Shown here: positions 43,232 through 56,253 of the stretch, piece after piece | Numbering within the stretch: position 1 is the first letter of the stretch | How the letters are laid out: every line of letters starts with the position of its first letter | NCBI GenBank assembly: GCA_003665825.1 | Contig: QPFY01000010.1 | Coordinates: forward strand, 372,001-436,000 | Length of the DNA: 64,000 bases | Reading direction: 5' to 3' | From: Microbotryum silenes-acaulis | Lineage: Eukaryota > Basidiomycota > Microbotryomycetes > Microbotryales > Microbotryaceae | The notes under the pieces: model-generated | Seen by the model: only the letters and a program-made list of their open reading frames with translations | Database searches by the model: none | Told to the model about the DNA's origin: nothing | Translations under genes and position numbers: made by a program

Positions 43232-46200
43232 ATGTCAGGCGACGGCGCCCACGCAGATCTGAAGCCAATGAGCATGTCGTCACGCCTGTCCTCACCTGAG
43301 GCTGCTGTTGCAGGGCATGAAGCTTCTGCCGGCCCGAGTCAGCTGCAGGGCCTGGCCAAGTTGACAACGTCGAGCATCCGAGCCCGAGAACCGTCGGCCT
43401 CGTCGCATCCGGGGACAACGGAACCGATATTCAAGCGTGTGCGATCAGGATCTTACGGTCATACGTATGATAGATCTCCGACCGTACCTTATGCCGTCGC
43501 GGCGAGTGCCTCGTCGTCGCAATGCTCGCCGGCGCCGTCGACGATGGCTTCGAGTCAGCTGGCCCCCTTGTCCGCGGGTGGCAGTACGACGCGCAGGCAG
43601 GTGCAGTCGTGTGCAGAGTGCAAGCGGAGGAAGATCAAATGTGACAGGGTCTATCCGTGTGCGCCCTGCCAGATGCGCGGCGACGCCGAGTCGTGCGAGA
43701 AGCCAGAAACCAATCCGGGAACCCCCTCGTACGTCGGTCGGCGGGCGGGCAGGTCGTGCGGTCCGGAGTGGCCCATCGGAGACGGTTGCGCCGCTCGGAC
43801 TGTTGAAGCTGGCCGAGGACTGAGCAATTTCGAGTGGTATCAATCTCACAGGCCCATATATGACTCTCTCTTCACAAGGATGTCGTCTCTCGAGTCGACG
43901 GTGCGAGCCCTGCAGCACAAGATCGCCCAGCTCGAAGATCACGGCGCCCCGAGACCGCGCCAGGCTTCCTCATCAGGCTCGACGAACTTGAAGCCTTCGG
44001 CGGTCACCGACGCGGGTGCGGGGGTGGGGGCGAATGCGGTTGCATCGACTAGACGTCTCGCGACGTCTACGAGTTCGTCGAGCGCTGCTCTCGGTTCCTC
44101 TACTCATGCACCCATCCGTCCCTCCACGGCATCGACACCAACGAATGATGCTGTCAACGCTCGGGGCGAAAGAGGACAGCCGCCGGAGGAAGAGGTGGCT
44201 CTCATGCTCGAAGGTAAGCTCGGTGGGGAGTGTAAAGCTTGACAACCTTGTCAATGAGGCTCAACTTTTTCCTTCTGCCCATAGATATCGCCATGTCTTT
44301 CAATGCCAACAAGAGCCGCCTGAGGCAGGCCATGAATCCTTTGCATCAGGATTCCGGAACTTTACGATCGGCATCCGTGCGCCACGAACGAGCCCGAATG
44401 ATGAACCCGTTGAGCGTCATTGGGGCGCAACGCAGCTGGATGCTCGTCGAGACGTACTTTGGGCGGATAGAGTGGTACACCAAGTCGCTTCATACCCCGT
44501 CCTTCATTGTCGAGTGCAAGTCCATTCTCCATCTCGACCCCGAGGAAGCGCATCGCACAACCAGGACATCGTTCCTCTGCGTGCTGTACATGATCTTGTG
44601 CTGTTCACTGCATCTCATCGAGCCGTACGAGGCACAGGCACTCGGATACTCGCTCGAAGACGCTTCGATGCTGGCTGAGGACGTGTACCACTGTGGTCTA
44701 TCCATGCTCAGCAACTCGGATTGGCTGCGACACCCATCGCTCGAGTATCTACAAAGTATCATCGTTGCCGGGGTCTTCATGTACAACACGAGTGCGGAAG
44801 CCGATGTTCATTGGGCTCTCCTCGGGTCCGCGATCAAGTGCGCGACAAACCTGGGGCTGAGCCGCTTGGGATGGGAGACGGACGGAAAGAAGTGGCCACC
44901 GGCCTGGAAGAGCTTCCGAAGGAGGGAGACGGGTCGAAGAATATGGTGGGGACTAGTCGTCCTTGACTGGAGTCATGCTCAGGCGCACAATGGCACTTGT
45001 GAGTTCTTCTCCCCGGAGTTTTACTGCAGTTCTTCTCTGTGCTGACCCGACTCTAAACCCTCGGTGCCAGATTGTGTTCATCCTTCCCAAAATCACACGG
45101 CGCCACCCAGCAACGTGAACGACGCCGACATGAACGATGATTACGTATCGAGACCCCTGTCACAGTACACCGTAAGCCAGGTCTCGCCTACAAAGCTCCG
45201 AGATGAGGTCGTTGAACACCATCTGATGTGCATAGGAATCGACGATGACCATCCTCAAGCTTCGATTCGTCACTCTGTACCGCGAATTCGTCGACCACCT
45301 CAACGTGAACCAACTTGCCGACTATGATTTTATTGTCGAGTGAGTTTTCTCGCGATAGGCTTCAAGTCATGTGACTATGGCTCAAATACTTCGCCCAATC
45401 GGCAGGATGGACGGGCGGATTTGCGACGTCATTGCGGACTTCCCCGAATACTTTTCCAGTCTATCGCATCCTTGGCAAAAGGATCGACGATGGCCGAACC
45501 TCGAAAAGGAGGCGCTACTGATTCAGATCACCGCTGCGAATCGACATCTCCGACTGCATCGACCGTATTTGATGCGCGGCTACCACGACAGCAAGTACCA
45601 CGCCTCTACCGAAAGGTGTGTGTCGTCGGCTCGTTCGGTTCTCGTTCTGCTCCGGCAAGCAGGGGAGCGATGCCCGGAGATTTTCAGACTCTGGATCGTC
45701 TCGCTGTACCAATTCGTGGCGTCGATTGTCTGCTTCATCGACTTGATCCACAAGCCCTCGATCGAGATGAGGGCCACGCTTCGCGAATCTGTCGAACTGC
45801 TTAAATTGGCTTCCTCGAATTCGGCCGCTGCGAGGATGGGCGTCAAGGTGCTGGAAGGGCTGCTGGCCGCCGAGCAAGACATTACGTCCGTCCCGGGAAA
45901 GAGACCGCGCCTTGACCTTGAGGACGAGGAAAGCAACTCGCCGTTCCGTAACGTGGTGAATCATTTATTGGTGAGTGGATAGCTCTACTGTGAACGAATG
46001 GATTCGGCTGACCTTCCTGCGCCACTTGGGCGGGCCTAATCACAGCTCTCGGCGTCATCGGAAGTGCTGCCCTACTCGTCGTCGGCTCTCAAGTCAGAGC
46101 CATACGTGCGTACGACGGCCGAATCGATGCCAGGCGTCGCGCCGTGGAATATCGAGTCAAGCATCGCCGCGGCGCTCGCCTACGGCGAACTCGGGTTCGA

Positions 46201-46396
46201 AAGCGGACTGTACGGGACGGCAAGCGGAGTCCATCCGGAAGAATACGGGCAGCAGTACGCGTGGTCGCAAGCCCCGCCGCGCTCGGAGGATGTACCTGCA
46301 GGTGTGTACAATGGAGTTGGTCCGGCTGCGCGATCCGTGTATCCCATGGGTGACGGTTATGGCCGACCGTGGCCGACCGAAGCGCCTCGGGAGTGA
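43232..46396 (+). CDS. Zn2Cys6 fungal transcription factor
   Basis: This is a nuclear DNA-binding regulator. Six exons (43232-44213, 44285-44998, 45071-45171, 45236-45339, 45406-45970 and 46046-46396) join in frame to give about 938 residues. The binuclear zinc cluster CAECKRRKIKCDRVYPCAPC..C lies near residue 130, with a disordered Ser-rich N terminus before it and a leucine-rich heptad-like stretch (SLESTVRALQHKIAQLEDH) after it. The fungal_trans middle homology region includes QRSWMLVETYFGRIEWYTKSLHTPSF and SAIKCATNLGLSRLGW, then RRIWWGLVVLDW. The start is the first ATG in the frame, which is also open upstream to 43,076 without an ATG. It is divergent from the permease gene, but a regulatory link is only a guess. 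Confidence 0.88.
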
Positions 46397-46619
46397 ACTC
46401 GAAACCGGGACACCTTGTTTGGGTCGGAAGGTGATGTGTAGGGGGTCTCGGCAGTGATTAGAGATATTTGTTTTTTTGCTTCTTTGGCTAGTTTTGGTCC
46501 AGAATGTGCATGTTGTAACACTAGAAGGGAACCCAAATTCCACCTGTTATTGCTTTTCGTCGCCCGCTTCAGACCCCCTCCTCGGTCTCCCCCCACCTGC
46601 TCGCGGATTCGGTCACGCC

Positions 46620-48777
46620 ATGGAGCCCGGTACGCCGACGCACTTCAACGCGATCATAGTCGGTACAGGATTGACCGAATCAGTCGTCGCAGCGTGAGTT
46701 TCGCACTGTCTACTCCCGAGCTACATGCTTGATCCTGTTGGCTCTCCCCTGAGTGCGGCTCCAGCTCCCATCGACGACTGACCTGGCTCTTGCCTTCCTT
46801 TGACCGAGCAGCGCCTTGTCAAAATCCGGGTATTCGGTCTTGCAACTCGACCAATCCAGCAACTACGGCGATCAATGGGCCTCGTTGTCGCTACAAGAAT
46901 TGAGCGAATGGGCCTCTACAGCGCCTGGTGCGTCGACGAGTCCGAGCGCACCCCCCACGGACCTACTCCCCACCGGCCAACGCTTCGCCCTGTCTCTGTT
47001 CCCGACCTTGTTGCGAGCGACCGGTCCGGCGATCGACGTTCTTGTGAGGAGTAAGGTCGCTTCGTACCTCTCGTTCGGCAAAGTCAGCGGTGTAGGGCTG
47101 TGGAGTTGGTCCGAGCACGACGATGGCGATGACGAAGCAACCAATGAGATTGCGAAACCTCACGGCAAGGGCAAAGGGAAAGGCAAGGTTGATCCCGTGC
47201 CATCGAGCAAAGCCGACGTCTTCAACCATGAGACTCTTTCCTTGATCGAGAAACGCCGCTTGACTAAATTGTTGCTGCTCGCTGCGGGTCAAGAGTCACT
47301 CGCCGACGATCCAAGATTGAGCGGTCAGTTCAATCCGAACTGTCTCGGGCACCGGCATGAGGAGACTACAGGCTTATGAGATTCCATCCTCATATACATG
47401 TAGACCCCGATTTGACTCTTCAAGATTGTCTGCAAAAGACGTTTTCGCTCTCGTCGGAAGTGTCGAGCTCGCTGGCGTATTCGCTCGCTCTATGCACTTC
47501 GGATCGAGGTGAGTCACGTGACCCTCATTCGAGGTCGACCCTGCGCTGACCCAGCTTTGTGGTCCATTATTGTCTTTTAGACCTTGCGCTACCGGCACTT
47601 GAGCGACTACGAACATTCATACACTCGTCGGGGCGGTATGGTCCGTCTCCCTTCCTCGTCGGCCACTACGGTGGCGCGGGCGATCTCGTCGGTGGTTTCT
47701 CGCGGTGAGTCCGAGACACTTCTTTCAGGTCAAAGGTTTCGTGGGTCCCCCGGAGGCTGATTGTGGCTTTCTCTACGAGACTCTGACAGGATCTGTGCTG
47801 TCTGGGGTGGCGGACAAATCCTTGGACGACCCATCGGACCCCTGATCCTCGATGCGAAGCCAGGGATTGTGGTTCCTACGGCCCAGTCTCCCTTCTTCGT
47901 TCACGCTTCCCAACCTCCCCCGCCTGCCGCGCCTTCAACGTTCGCCGACGACACTATACCACATAGTGCTTTGGGCGTCCCCGTTCGGATCGAGAAGGAT
48001 CAACCCGCGGACGTCTTTACGGCCGATTGGATCATCGCGACCCAGTCCCATGTTCCCATTTTGTTCCCTGAGGAGATACGGACGACCCCTGGTGAAGGAG
48101 GATCTTCCGATATCGATTCCGTCCACGCCATCGTCATCCTCCCTGATGCGATCCCTTTTCCGAATCCGAAACGGAACCCAGGGGCCGAAGGAGAGGAAAC
48201 ACAGGATGCGGATGACGTCCCTGATTCGAGCGTGTTCGTGTTTTCGCCCAAGGAGTTGAGCGACGAGTTGGGTACGGTCACGGCCTTACAAGTCGGACCG
48301 GGGACGTTCGCGTGTCCTTCTGGATCCTGTGAGGCTTTGGACCAGGGATGAACGTCCGGTGACGACGAGACGTAGGTTTGCTGATCGTTCTCGGCGTCTG
48401 CCTCCTGTCCGCCAGTCGTGCTTTATCTTGATGCACCGGTCCTCACAGCTACTAATCGTGACACGGCTGCTCTTCTCTCCCCTTACCTCGACGCATTGCT
48501 CGCGTTGAGTTCATCGGACATCTCCCCGCGGTACAGCGTCTTTTACGCCTCCAAACCGCCTGAACCGACATCCTCCGTCCCTCGGAATTTCTTGGCCGTC
48601 CCACCTCTTGCCAGCTCGGGTAAGACGGATCGGTTAGCCACTGCGTTGGATGAGGCGGTAGTGGAAGCCGAGAGGGTATTTTGGACCGTCGTGGGTGAGG
48701 AAGGGAGGAAGGAAGGGGTAATTTTTTTCGAGCAGGGGCAGGTCGGCGTGGGGGAGGAGGATGAGGACGAGCAGTAG
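46620..48777 (+). CDS. MRS6: Rab escort protein (MRS6/REP family)
   Basis: This presents newly made Rab GTPases to geranylgeranyl transferase II and delivers them to membranes. The first exon (46620-46693) gives HFNAIIVGTGLTESVVAA, the dinucleotide-fold start of the GDI/REP superfamily. Exon 2 (46812-47323) continues with GYSVLQLDQSSNYGDQWASL. Later exons contain VASYLSFGKVSGVGLW, YGPSPFLVGHYGGAGDLVGGF and RICAVWGGGQILG. These are conserved Rab-binding-platform elements, in forms closer to REP than to GDI. Long insertions and an acidic tail (GEEDEDEQ) fit REP. Six exons were traced, and the last begins at 48,417. It lies 1.2 kb upstream of its paralogue GDI on the same strand. Confidence 0.85.
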
Positions 48778-48934
48778 AGACCGATCGATAGCTTGATAAT
48801 TGATCATGTCAGCTCTTCTTTCCACGATGTACTATCTTTTATTACATCGCCTGGATCGAACCCCCAAACGTTCTCTACAAGACTTGGACTCTTCTTTAAC
48901 CAGGTCCGACTGTGGGGAGGGGACGGAATGGGCA

Positions 48935-49540
48935 TCAGAATCGGAGCGACACAGGCGTGCTCGTCGAGTATGACTCGCCTCGAGGGATGTCGTAGTGCTC
49001 GCTCATGTTTTCGAGCTTCTCGTTGAACTCGGCGACGCGTTCCTTGTGGGTCTTGGTCGCCGCCTTGGCCGCTTTCTCCAACAACTGGGAGACACAGCAG
49101 CGAGGGTTGGATCAGTTTCTTCTGGCCCAGTCTGAGCTGACCCATCGTGAATGACCGACCCTCTTCTTCTGCACCTGCTCGAACCGCTTCTGAGCTTCGG
49201 TCTTGGTGGATCCGGGGTGATGGGACGAGGACGAGGACGAGGCGGACGATGACTCGGGGTGGGTGTCCGAATCCCTTAGGCTCAACGAGGTCGACGACTT
49301 TGTCTTTTTCTTCTTCTGTTTACTGTGGGCGTTGGAGTGGGATGGGAGGAGGGTCAATGAGGGGTGGGAGGAGGAAAGGGGGGGGGGGGAACGGAGGTGC
49401 ATGTGGGGAGAGAGGTAGAGTCCTGCGGTGGTAAGGGCAGCGGAGGAGACGGAGGACTGACGCATCGGGTGTGGGTAGACCCCCTTTGAGCTTCAACGAG
49501 CCCGGGGTCTTGGTGTAGGCCGATGAAGACGACAGCTTGG
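48935..49540 (-). CDS. FAM32A-like nuclear protein (5' end unresolved)
   Basis: This is a small basic protein of the FAM32A/DUF1754 family, associated with the spliceosome in animals. The minus strand shows the N-terminal signature YTKTPGSLKLKGG, a Lys-rich block (KQKKKKTK), a Ser-rich linker, TKTEAQKRFEQVQKKR, then after an intron (about 49,087-49,165) LLEKAAKAATKTHKERVAEFNEKLENMSEHYDIPRG. That C-terminal THK-RV-EFN-L-HYDIP pattern is diagnostic. The stop is at 48,935-48,937. No ATG opens the SLKLKGG exon, so a short first exon upstream is likely. The low-complexity stretch between SLKLKGG and the Lys block could partly be intron. It sits between the REP and GDI genes on the opposite strand. 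Confidence 0.78.
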
Positions 49541-49982
49541 CGACGAGGGCGGCGCGGGCGGCGCGGGCTGAATTGCTGGGGAGAGCGAACGGGCGAGAAA
49601 GGGGCGTACGCGCACGGGGGACTGCGCAGGACTGGGCGTCGTCGAAATGCAATTGTGGGGCCGATAATGAGTCTAATCGGAATTAGCCTCGGCCGGCGTG
49701 CTGCTTGCCACTCGTCTTCTGCTTCTCACGTCGCACGAACCCCGTCTTTGTGCCCCTCGTTGTGGTGAGTTCGGCAGCAGCCACTGAACACCGATCCAAG
49801 CTGGGACTATGAGCGCTCACATCCACCCCCAATGTCCTCCGATCCCGACCGTTTCATCGTGTTCGTCGAATGGCCTTCATCGTCATCATCATCGTCATCA
49901 TCGCCGAGTGCTCGCCGCCTTCGTTCTCCCCTCGTGTCTAGATCACAAACCCCCCTAGTCCAATCAAACCAAGCGGTCCAAT

Positions 49983-51819
49983 ATGGATGAAGAATACGAC
50001 TTTGTCAGTGTCCCCCGCTTTCGCTTTCAGTTCGTTCGTCCGTTCAGTGGCCGACCTCGCTCTCATCGAACCCGTTCTCAGATCATCCTCGGCACCGGCT
50101 TGACCGAATGCGTCCTCTCCGGTCTGCTCTCGGTCGAGGGCCACAAGGTACTCCACATGGACAGGTCAGTCTTGGTCACTGCTCGTAGCCTGGCCCGAAC
50201 CGATACCTCCTGTCGTCTCGGTGCGGGAACCGTCGCTCCGGAGCAGGCGCGCGTGTCCTTCTCGGCCCAGGCGGACCCGCCCGATCTGGCCACGCGCCAC
50301 CACCACCTACAACCCAGCGGCTGACGTGCTCCCCCTTTCTCCCCCACAGGAACGACTACTACGGTGGAGAGTCAGCCTCGCTCAACTTGACCCAGGTCAG
50401 TGTCCTCGTCACACTCCCAAGTCCCAACTAGACCGCGCATCTTCACACGTTAGGTTTATGCCCACAGTTGTACAAGCGGTTCCGCAACGCCGACCCACCT
50501 TCCGATCTCGGGCGCGACCGTGACTATGCCGTCGATCTCATCCCCAAATTGTGCGTACGAGGCATCCGCACCACCCTCATTGCAGCCAACTCACCGTGCT
50601 GATCTTCCGTTCAACAGCATGATGGCCAACGGCGAGATGGTCAAGATGCTCGTCCACACCGACGTCACCCGTTACCTCGAGTTCAAGCAGATCGCCGGAT
50701 CCTACGTCTTCCGCGACGGTCGCATCTCCAAGGTGCCCTCGACCGAGATGGAGGCCGTGCGCTCGCCCTTGATGGGTCTCTTCGAGAAGCGACGCGCCAA
50801 AAAGTTCTTCGAGTGGGTCCAAAACTACCGCGAGAACGACCCGGCGACCCACCAGGGCGTCAACCTCGACCAGACGCCCATGTCCGAGGTCTACTACAAG
50901 TTCGGCCTCGAGGTCGGCACCCAGGACTTTATCGGCCACGCCATGTCGCTCCACCTCGACGACACGTACGTCGACCGACCCGCGCGCGAGACGTACGAGC
51001 GCATCCTGCTCTACACCACCTCCATGGCCCGCTACGGTAGCTCCCCTTACCTTCACCCGCAGTATGGTCTCGGTGAACTGCCGCAAGGCTTTGCCCGTCT
51101 ATCGGCCATCTACGGTGGTACGTACATGCTCGACAAGAAGATTGACGAGGTCGTCTACGACGACAAGGGCAAGTTCGTCGGCGTCACCTCGGGCGGCGAG
51201 ACCGTCAAGGCCAAGAAGGTCATCGGGGACCCCTCGTACTTTTCCGACCCGAGCGGTAGAGGAAAGGGAGAGGACAAGATCTACCTCGAGGGTCGCGTCG
51301 TGCGAGCCATCTGCATCCTCAAGCACCCGATCCCCAACACGGACAACTCGGACTCGGTCCAGTTGATCATCCCGCAGAAGCAGGTCAACAGGAAACACGG
51401 TCAGTGCCAATTAATAGCTATCAGCCTAGGCAGGAAAGTGCAAACTGATGATCCGACTCCTGTTGTGTGACACAGACATCTACATCGCCGAAGTGTCGCA
51501 CAATCACATGGTCTGCCCCAAGGACATCTACATCGCCATCGTCTCGACGATCGTCGAAACGTCGGACCCCGAAGCCGAGCTCGAACCGGGCTTGCAATTG
51601 CTCGGCCCGATCTATGACAAGTTCATCGAGGTGGCGCCCATCTTTAGCCCCGCCAGCTCGGGATCGTACGATGGCGTCTTTGTCACGCGTTCATACGATT
51701 CGACTTCGCACTTTGAGACTGTGTGCGATGACGTCAAGGATGTGTGGAGGCGCGCGATCGGGAGTGATTTGGTGTTGAAGAAGAGGGAGGATGGGGAAGG
51801 AATCCAGGAGGCTCAGTGA
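49983..51819 (+). CDS. GDI1: Rab GDP-dissociation inhibitor
   Basis: This extracts GDP-bound Rab GTPases from membranes and recycles them through the cytosol. Six exons (49983-50003, 50082-50164, 50350-50395, 50468-50550, 50618-51399 and 51476-51819) join in frame to give about 452 residues, the normal GDI length. Motifs include [69 protein letters not shown], the conserved [20 protein letters not shown] and AIYGGTYML of the Rab-binding platform, and [13 protein letters not shown] near the end. The high conservation makes the exon model very reliable. The first coding exon is only 21 bases. Confidence 0.96.
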
Positions 51820-52050
51820 TGAAGTATAACGTTTGTTCTCTCGACTTGTCTTGCGTTCACTTTGATCGTCTCTTGGTTTGGTCCGATTCTGCTTGTGCGG
51901 CCTTCCTCGCCTCTCGTTGACCCGTTATCGTCTTTGCCTGTAATCCTATGATCCTCTTCCTACGCATCAAAACGTGAATTTCTTGCAAAGTGGTGACTTC
52001 TTGTGACATCCCATGCGTTGCTACAAAAAGACGTCCCCAAACAACATGCA

Positions 52051-53821
52051 TCATCTATCGTCGCCACGCGAACCCCCTTGCCGATCGAGAATCTTGTCCC
52101 GCTCTCGCTCGCGCTCGACCTGCATATGCGTCTGCCGCAACGCCAACACCTTCTCCAACCTCCTCCTCCCTTTGGTCTTCTTCGGTATACCCTGATCCGC
52201 ACTCGAGGCCAACTTGGTCTTCTCCTTTAAGAACAGAGCCTTATTTTCTTCGGCTTGTGTCCTCAACCTCTCGACGGCCCCGTGGACGATCATCTCTTCC
52301 TTGAGCTTGACCATCGTCGCCAGACCGTCAATCAACGGTGTCGGGATGTGGTATTTCCTTCCGAGAGCCGAGACGTAGCCATTGATGTAGTCCATCTCGG
52401 TCTTCGTAGCGAACTTGCCCCGCAAGCGTGCCGGGCCAGCTTTCTCCCCAGTTGGTAAAGGGCGGGGAAAGATCCGAGCTAGATCCTGGATCGGTTCGAT
52501 CGCTTCGAGGTCGGCTAGGGTCGAAGAAATGTTGGTGGACGTGGCGAAGATGACCTTCATCATCGCTTGGAGGAGGGAATGTTCGGATAGGGCATGATTG
52601 TGCGCGAACGTTCGCGCAGGTCTTGGATGGATCGTGGTCGGGGTTGAGTCGTCGTACGAAGCCGATGCGGAATCGGACAAGGCCGATGCCTGTTCTGCTT
52701 CGCCGTCCTCTTGGGGACCCATCACGTGCGCCGCAAACACACTCGAACATTCCCTCGCGACCTCTCTGCACATATCCTTCGCCGCTCGACTGCCGACCAA
52801 AGCCCCGTTATGCACCCCCACGATCGCGGTCAAACTGTTGATGGCGCAGTTGATGGCCAATTTTTGTAGTTGTGCTATTTGTAGTTGGGGTAGAGGGAGC
52901 CAGAGGGGGTTGAGGTTGGTGGTGCGCAGTAGGAGGTCGAGGGTCGCGTGGAGGGAGGATGAAGTGGGGAGGTGTTGCAGCGTGGGAGAGATGAGGGATC
53001 GTGGATTGAGGAGAGGGTTGGAGGAAGGTTCGTCGGGCCAGTGGGATTGGATCGAAGAGAGCGTCGCCCGATTGGGTACGACGCCGAATTGAAGGTTGCC
53101 CAATCCGGCATGGACGAAATGGTCGGCCGATCTGCGCCACACGCCGTGGGAGGTGGTGACGCAGATGAAGGAGGGGCGACCTCGGCGATGGCCGTAGTCG
53201 GAATAGGGGTCATCGCCCTGGTCGTCGGGCCAGTACTGTTCGAGCAGGTTCTCGAGTACGCCCATGCCGTTGTGGCAGAGCACGATCGTCGACGAGGACG
53301 AGAGCCGAGGTAGGAGGTGCTTGATCGCCTTGAGCGCCTGGGGTGCTTTGGTCGTGGCGATGAGGGTGGAGATGGGGTCCTTGCGCGAGAGACCTCCACC
53401 GGTGGAAGGGTACTTGGACGAGCTGATGGAAGGGACCACGTGGGCGGAAAGGGGGTCGATTTGCAGTTGGTCGGTCGGGGTGAGCGTATGTTCGATCTCG
53501 AACGCGGCGTAGCGGTGGGGTATGCCGTCGCGTTCGATCGTGAGCGCGACGCGGGGCTGGGTGTTGGAAGCGGACGAGGACCGAAGTGAAGTCGAGGCGG
53601 AGGGTGTGGGTCGAGCGACGAGATTGGCGAGCAGGTCCTTGCGGCGTACGATCAGCCGAATGGTCGGCGGCGAAGGAGTGGCTGCGAACGAGGTCGCCAG
53701 CAACGATCCGATCGAGCCGACTACGAGAGGGGGAGAGCACGCGTTAGGTCAGTCTGGGTGAGGTCGACAGGGGAAGAGGTCGAATGATGGCAAACTGACC
53801 GCCCAGACAGTGTATCCGCAT
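52051..53821 (-). CDS. 2-dehydropantoate 2-reductase-like (ApbA/PanE family)
   Basis: This is an NADPH-dependent ketopantoate reductase by family; that step makes pantoate for coenzyme A. A 22-base first exon (53,821-53,800) encodes the start of the Rossmann fold, and exon 2 (53,720-52,051) completes it as MRIHCLGVGSIGSLLATSFA. Further hallmarks are VLCHNGMGVLENL, KLAINCAINSLTAIVGVHNG with the conserved Lys and Asn, and TKTEMDYINGYVSALG with the catalytic-site Glu. The protein is about 563 residues, much longer than bacterial PanE. It has Ser/Pro-rich insertions and a highly charged Lys/Arg/Glu C-terminal helix that ends in GGSRGDDR. Given this extra length, a role other than pantoate synthesis is possible. 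Confidence 0.82.
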
Positions 53822-54329
53822 GGCTGGTGGCGCGCTGAAGGGAACGCTCTCGAGTGAGCTTGGAGTGAGCTGGTCCCCAGTGCCGATCACGGCTGGCTCG
53901 CCGAGAGTGCACCAAGGCCCGAGGTGGAGCAAAGAGTGGGTCCAACAGATGCAAGGTGGAGCAAAAGCAGCAAAGAATGAACCCAATAGATGCGAGGTGT
54001 CGCTGGGTGTGAGCGTTGTACCGTCCAAGGAGCCGGCGAGATGATGGTGGAGCCGATGACGGCCTTGGTGAAGGGTGGTAAGATCGGTAAGAGCTCAGCC
54101 GCTCAGCCGCTCAGCCGCTCAGTGTGTACAGTGTGGAGCCTTGTCCGAGTCATCTTGCGCGCTTTTCCCCAGCTATTATCTGCGCATTAGCCTCGTGCAA
54201 TTCCGAATTCCGATTAGCGCACGCACGCGCGTCCCAAGTCGCTCTCGCCCTCGTCTGCCCAGTGCCCACGCTCTGCCCACGACTCGCACTCACGCCCAGT
54301 GTCGCACTCCAGTCTCCCGTCACCACACG
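53822..54329. other. divergent promoter region
   Basis: Non-coding sequence between the reductase-like gene and the RRM-protein gene. It contains four tandem copies of the octamer CTCAGCCG near 54,093-54,120. No gene was recognised. Confidence 0.45.
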
Positions 54330-55735
54330 ATGCAATCCCCAGCGGTCGAGATCGCGTTCGCGTCCGTCGCCTGCACTGAGCCATCGACATCGACATCGGC
54401 CTCTGCCTCGACCTCGACCGCACCGAATCCAGCTGCCGGCGACGTCGAGATGACCACTGCGACCGACCCCACCACAGCTACAGCGGACGCGCTGGACCGC
54501 GAACAAGAGCAAGAGCAAGAGGAGGAAGAACCCCGCTTCGAAGTCGTCTACATCAACAACCTCAACGAAAAAGTCAAGCTTGCCGGTCAGTCCTCACCGC
54601 TCCTCACCGCTCCTCACCGCTCCGCCCCGACCTCGCCCCACCAAGCCCATGCTGATCCCTGATCCCCCACTCCACACAGTGATGAAACAATCGCTGACAA
54701 CGCTCTTCAAAGAGTACGGCAAGGTGCTCGGCGTCACACTCCACCGCAACGTCAGGATGCGAGGACAGGCCTTTGTGACCCTGCTCGACCGCAAAGCCGC
54801 TCAACTCGCCGTCAAGGAGGTCAAGGGATTCCCTCTGTATGGCAAACCCATGGTCAGTGATTTGCCTTCCTTGTTCCGCCATTCGTTAAGCTCTGACGGC
54901 ACGCCTCCCTTCCCCGAGGCCAAGCCGTGCAACTCGCCCAGCTGCTGACCCGACCCCTTACCCCCCCTTCTCACCGCACCTCGTACAATACCACAGCAAC
55001 TCGCCTTTGCCAAGACAAGATCGGACGCACTCGTCAAGAAGAAGGACCCACAACACATGTCAGAACACATCGCAGAACGCACAGTACGAAAGAGTAAGCA
55101 ACCTCGGTTCGGCTTCGGTCAGGTGCCGGCGCGCAAAGATCACTCCCCGAACTGACCCGTGCCATAACCCCTGAGCAGAGCTGTCGAGGAGAGAGAACCC
55201 GCTGCGAAAGAAGGAACTACAGAAAAAGTTGGCCGCTAAGCAAGGTAGGGCTCAGCGTCCCCTCGTCAGCTCACCGGCGCCTAGAAACTGACGACCGAAT
55301 CCTCCTTCCCCTTTCGCGACCGCAGCCGCCGAAGCAGCAGCAGCCGCATCATCTTCTCTACCCGACGCCGGAGCCTCGACATCAACCTCGACGACCGCAA
55401 ACGGCGCACCAACCTCGACGACGACGACAGCGGCCCCACGTCGCCAAGTCCAAATGCCGGACGAGTACCTCCCCCCGAACAAGATCCTCTTCATCCAAAA
55501 CCTCCCTTCCAAAACGACCAAAGCCCACCTCGAAGCCGTATTCACGCCTTATCCTGGCTTGGTCGAAGTGCGTACGATCCCCGGAAGGAGCAATATCGCC
55601 TTCGTCGAATTCGTCGATGAGGTGCAGTCCGCACCGGCCAAGGAGGCGTTGCACAATACCAAACCATGGGAGGAGGTCATGCCCGGTGATGAAGAGGCAG
55701 GGTTGAGGATCAAGGTCACGTTCGCCAAGATGTAG
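54330..55735 (+). CDS. U1A/U2B''-type snRNP protein with two RRMs
   Basis: This is a spliceosomal RNA-binding protein of the U1A/U2B''/SNF family. Five exons (54330-54585, 54680-54852, 54997-55093, 55179-55244 and 55326-55735) join in frame to give about 333 residues. After a disordered N terminus, RRM1 starts with VVYINNLNEKVK (RNP2), has LTTLFKEYGKVLGVTL and the RNP1 RMRGQAFVTL, and ends in QLAFAKTRSD. A basic linker and an Ala/Thr-rich region follow. RRM2 begins NKILFIQNLPSKTTKAHLEAVF and has NIAFVEFVDE. One protein likely serves for both U1A and U2B'', as in many fungi and in Drosophila SNF. That last point is inference. Confidence 0.9.
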
Positions 55736-56253
55736 GGATGAGCTTATAAAACACACCAAAAGTTTCCTGCCACCCTCTCACGCGAGAGCGCACTTCACAC
55801 CGGTTTATCTCGCTTGGCCACCGGCTGCTTTCTGTCGGACCCTTGTCGTGTGACCTGCCTGGGGGTCGATCGTGCTGTAACATCAAATGCAACAACTCCA
55901 CAAGTTCCTTTCTCTCGTGACAAGGATGAAAGTAACCTCTTACTTGGCCTCACTGCCCGTGCGCTCGAAAAGCTTGGCGTTGAATCTTAAGACGAAGACT
56001 GATGATATCATCAACACAGACTCCACAAACAAATGTGAAAAAGAGAGGGCGGCGGGGGAGGAAGCCAGACATAAAAAGGCCTTTAGATCAAAGCTATGAT
56101 ATCTCGAAATGGACACGCACAACGTGTAAAGAAGAAAGCGAAGCGGCAGTACAAGTGTCTGCCTCGTTGACGTGAGAGAAAGACGGGGTTTCGGATTCGG
56201 ACACTGGTGAAACCAGCGACAGGCGTTTCACACCTGGCTCGGTGTGACCAAAT
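55736..56253. other. intergenic region between convergent genes
   Basis: 3' flanks of the RRM-protein gene and of the disordered protein gene. It is A-rich around 55,990-56,090. I saw no gene or structured element. Confidence 0.5.
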
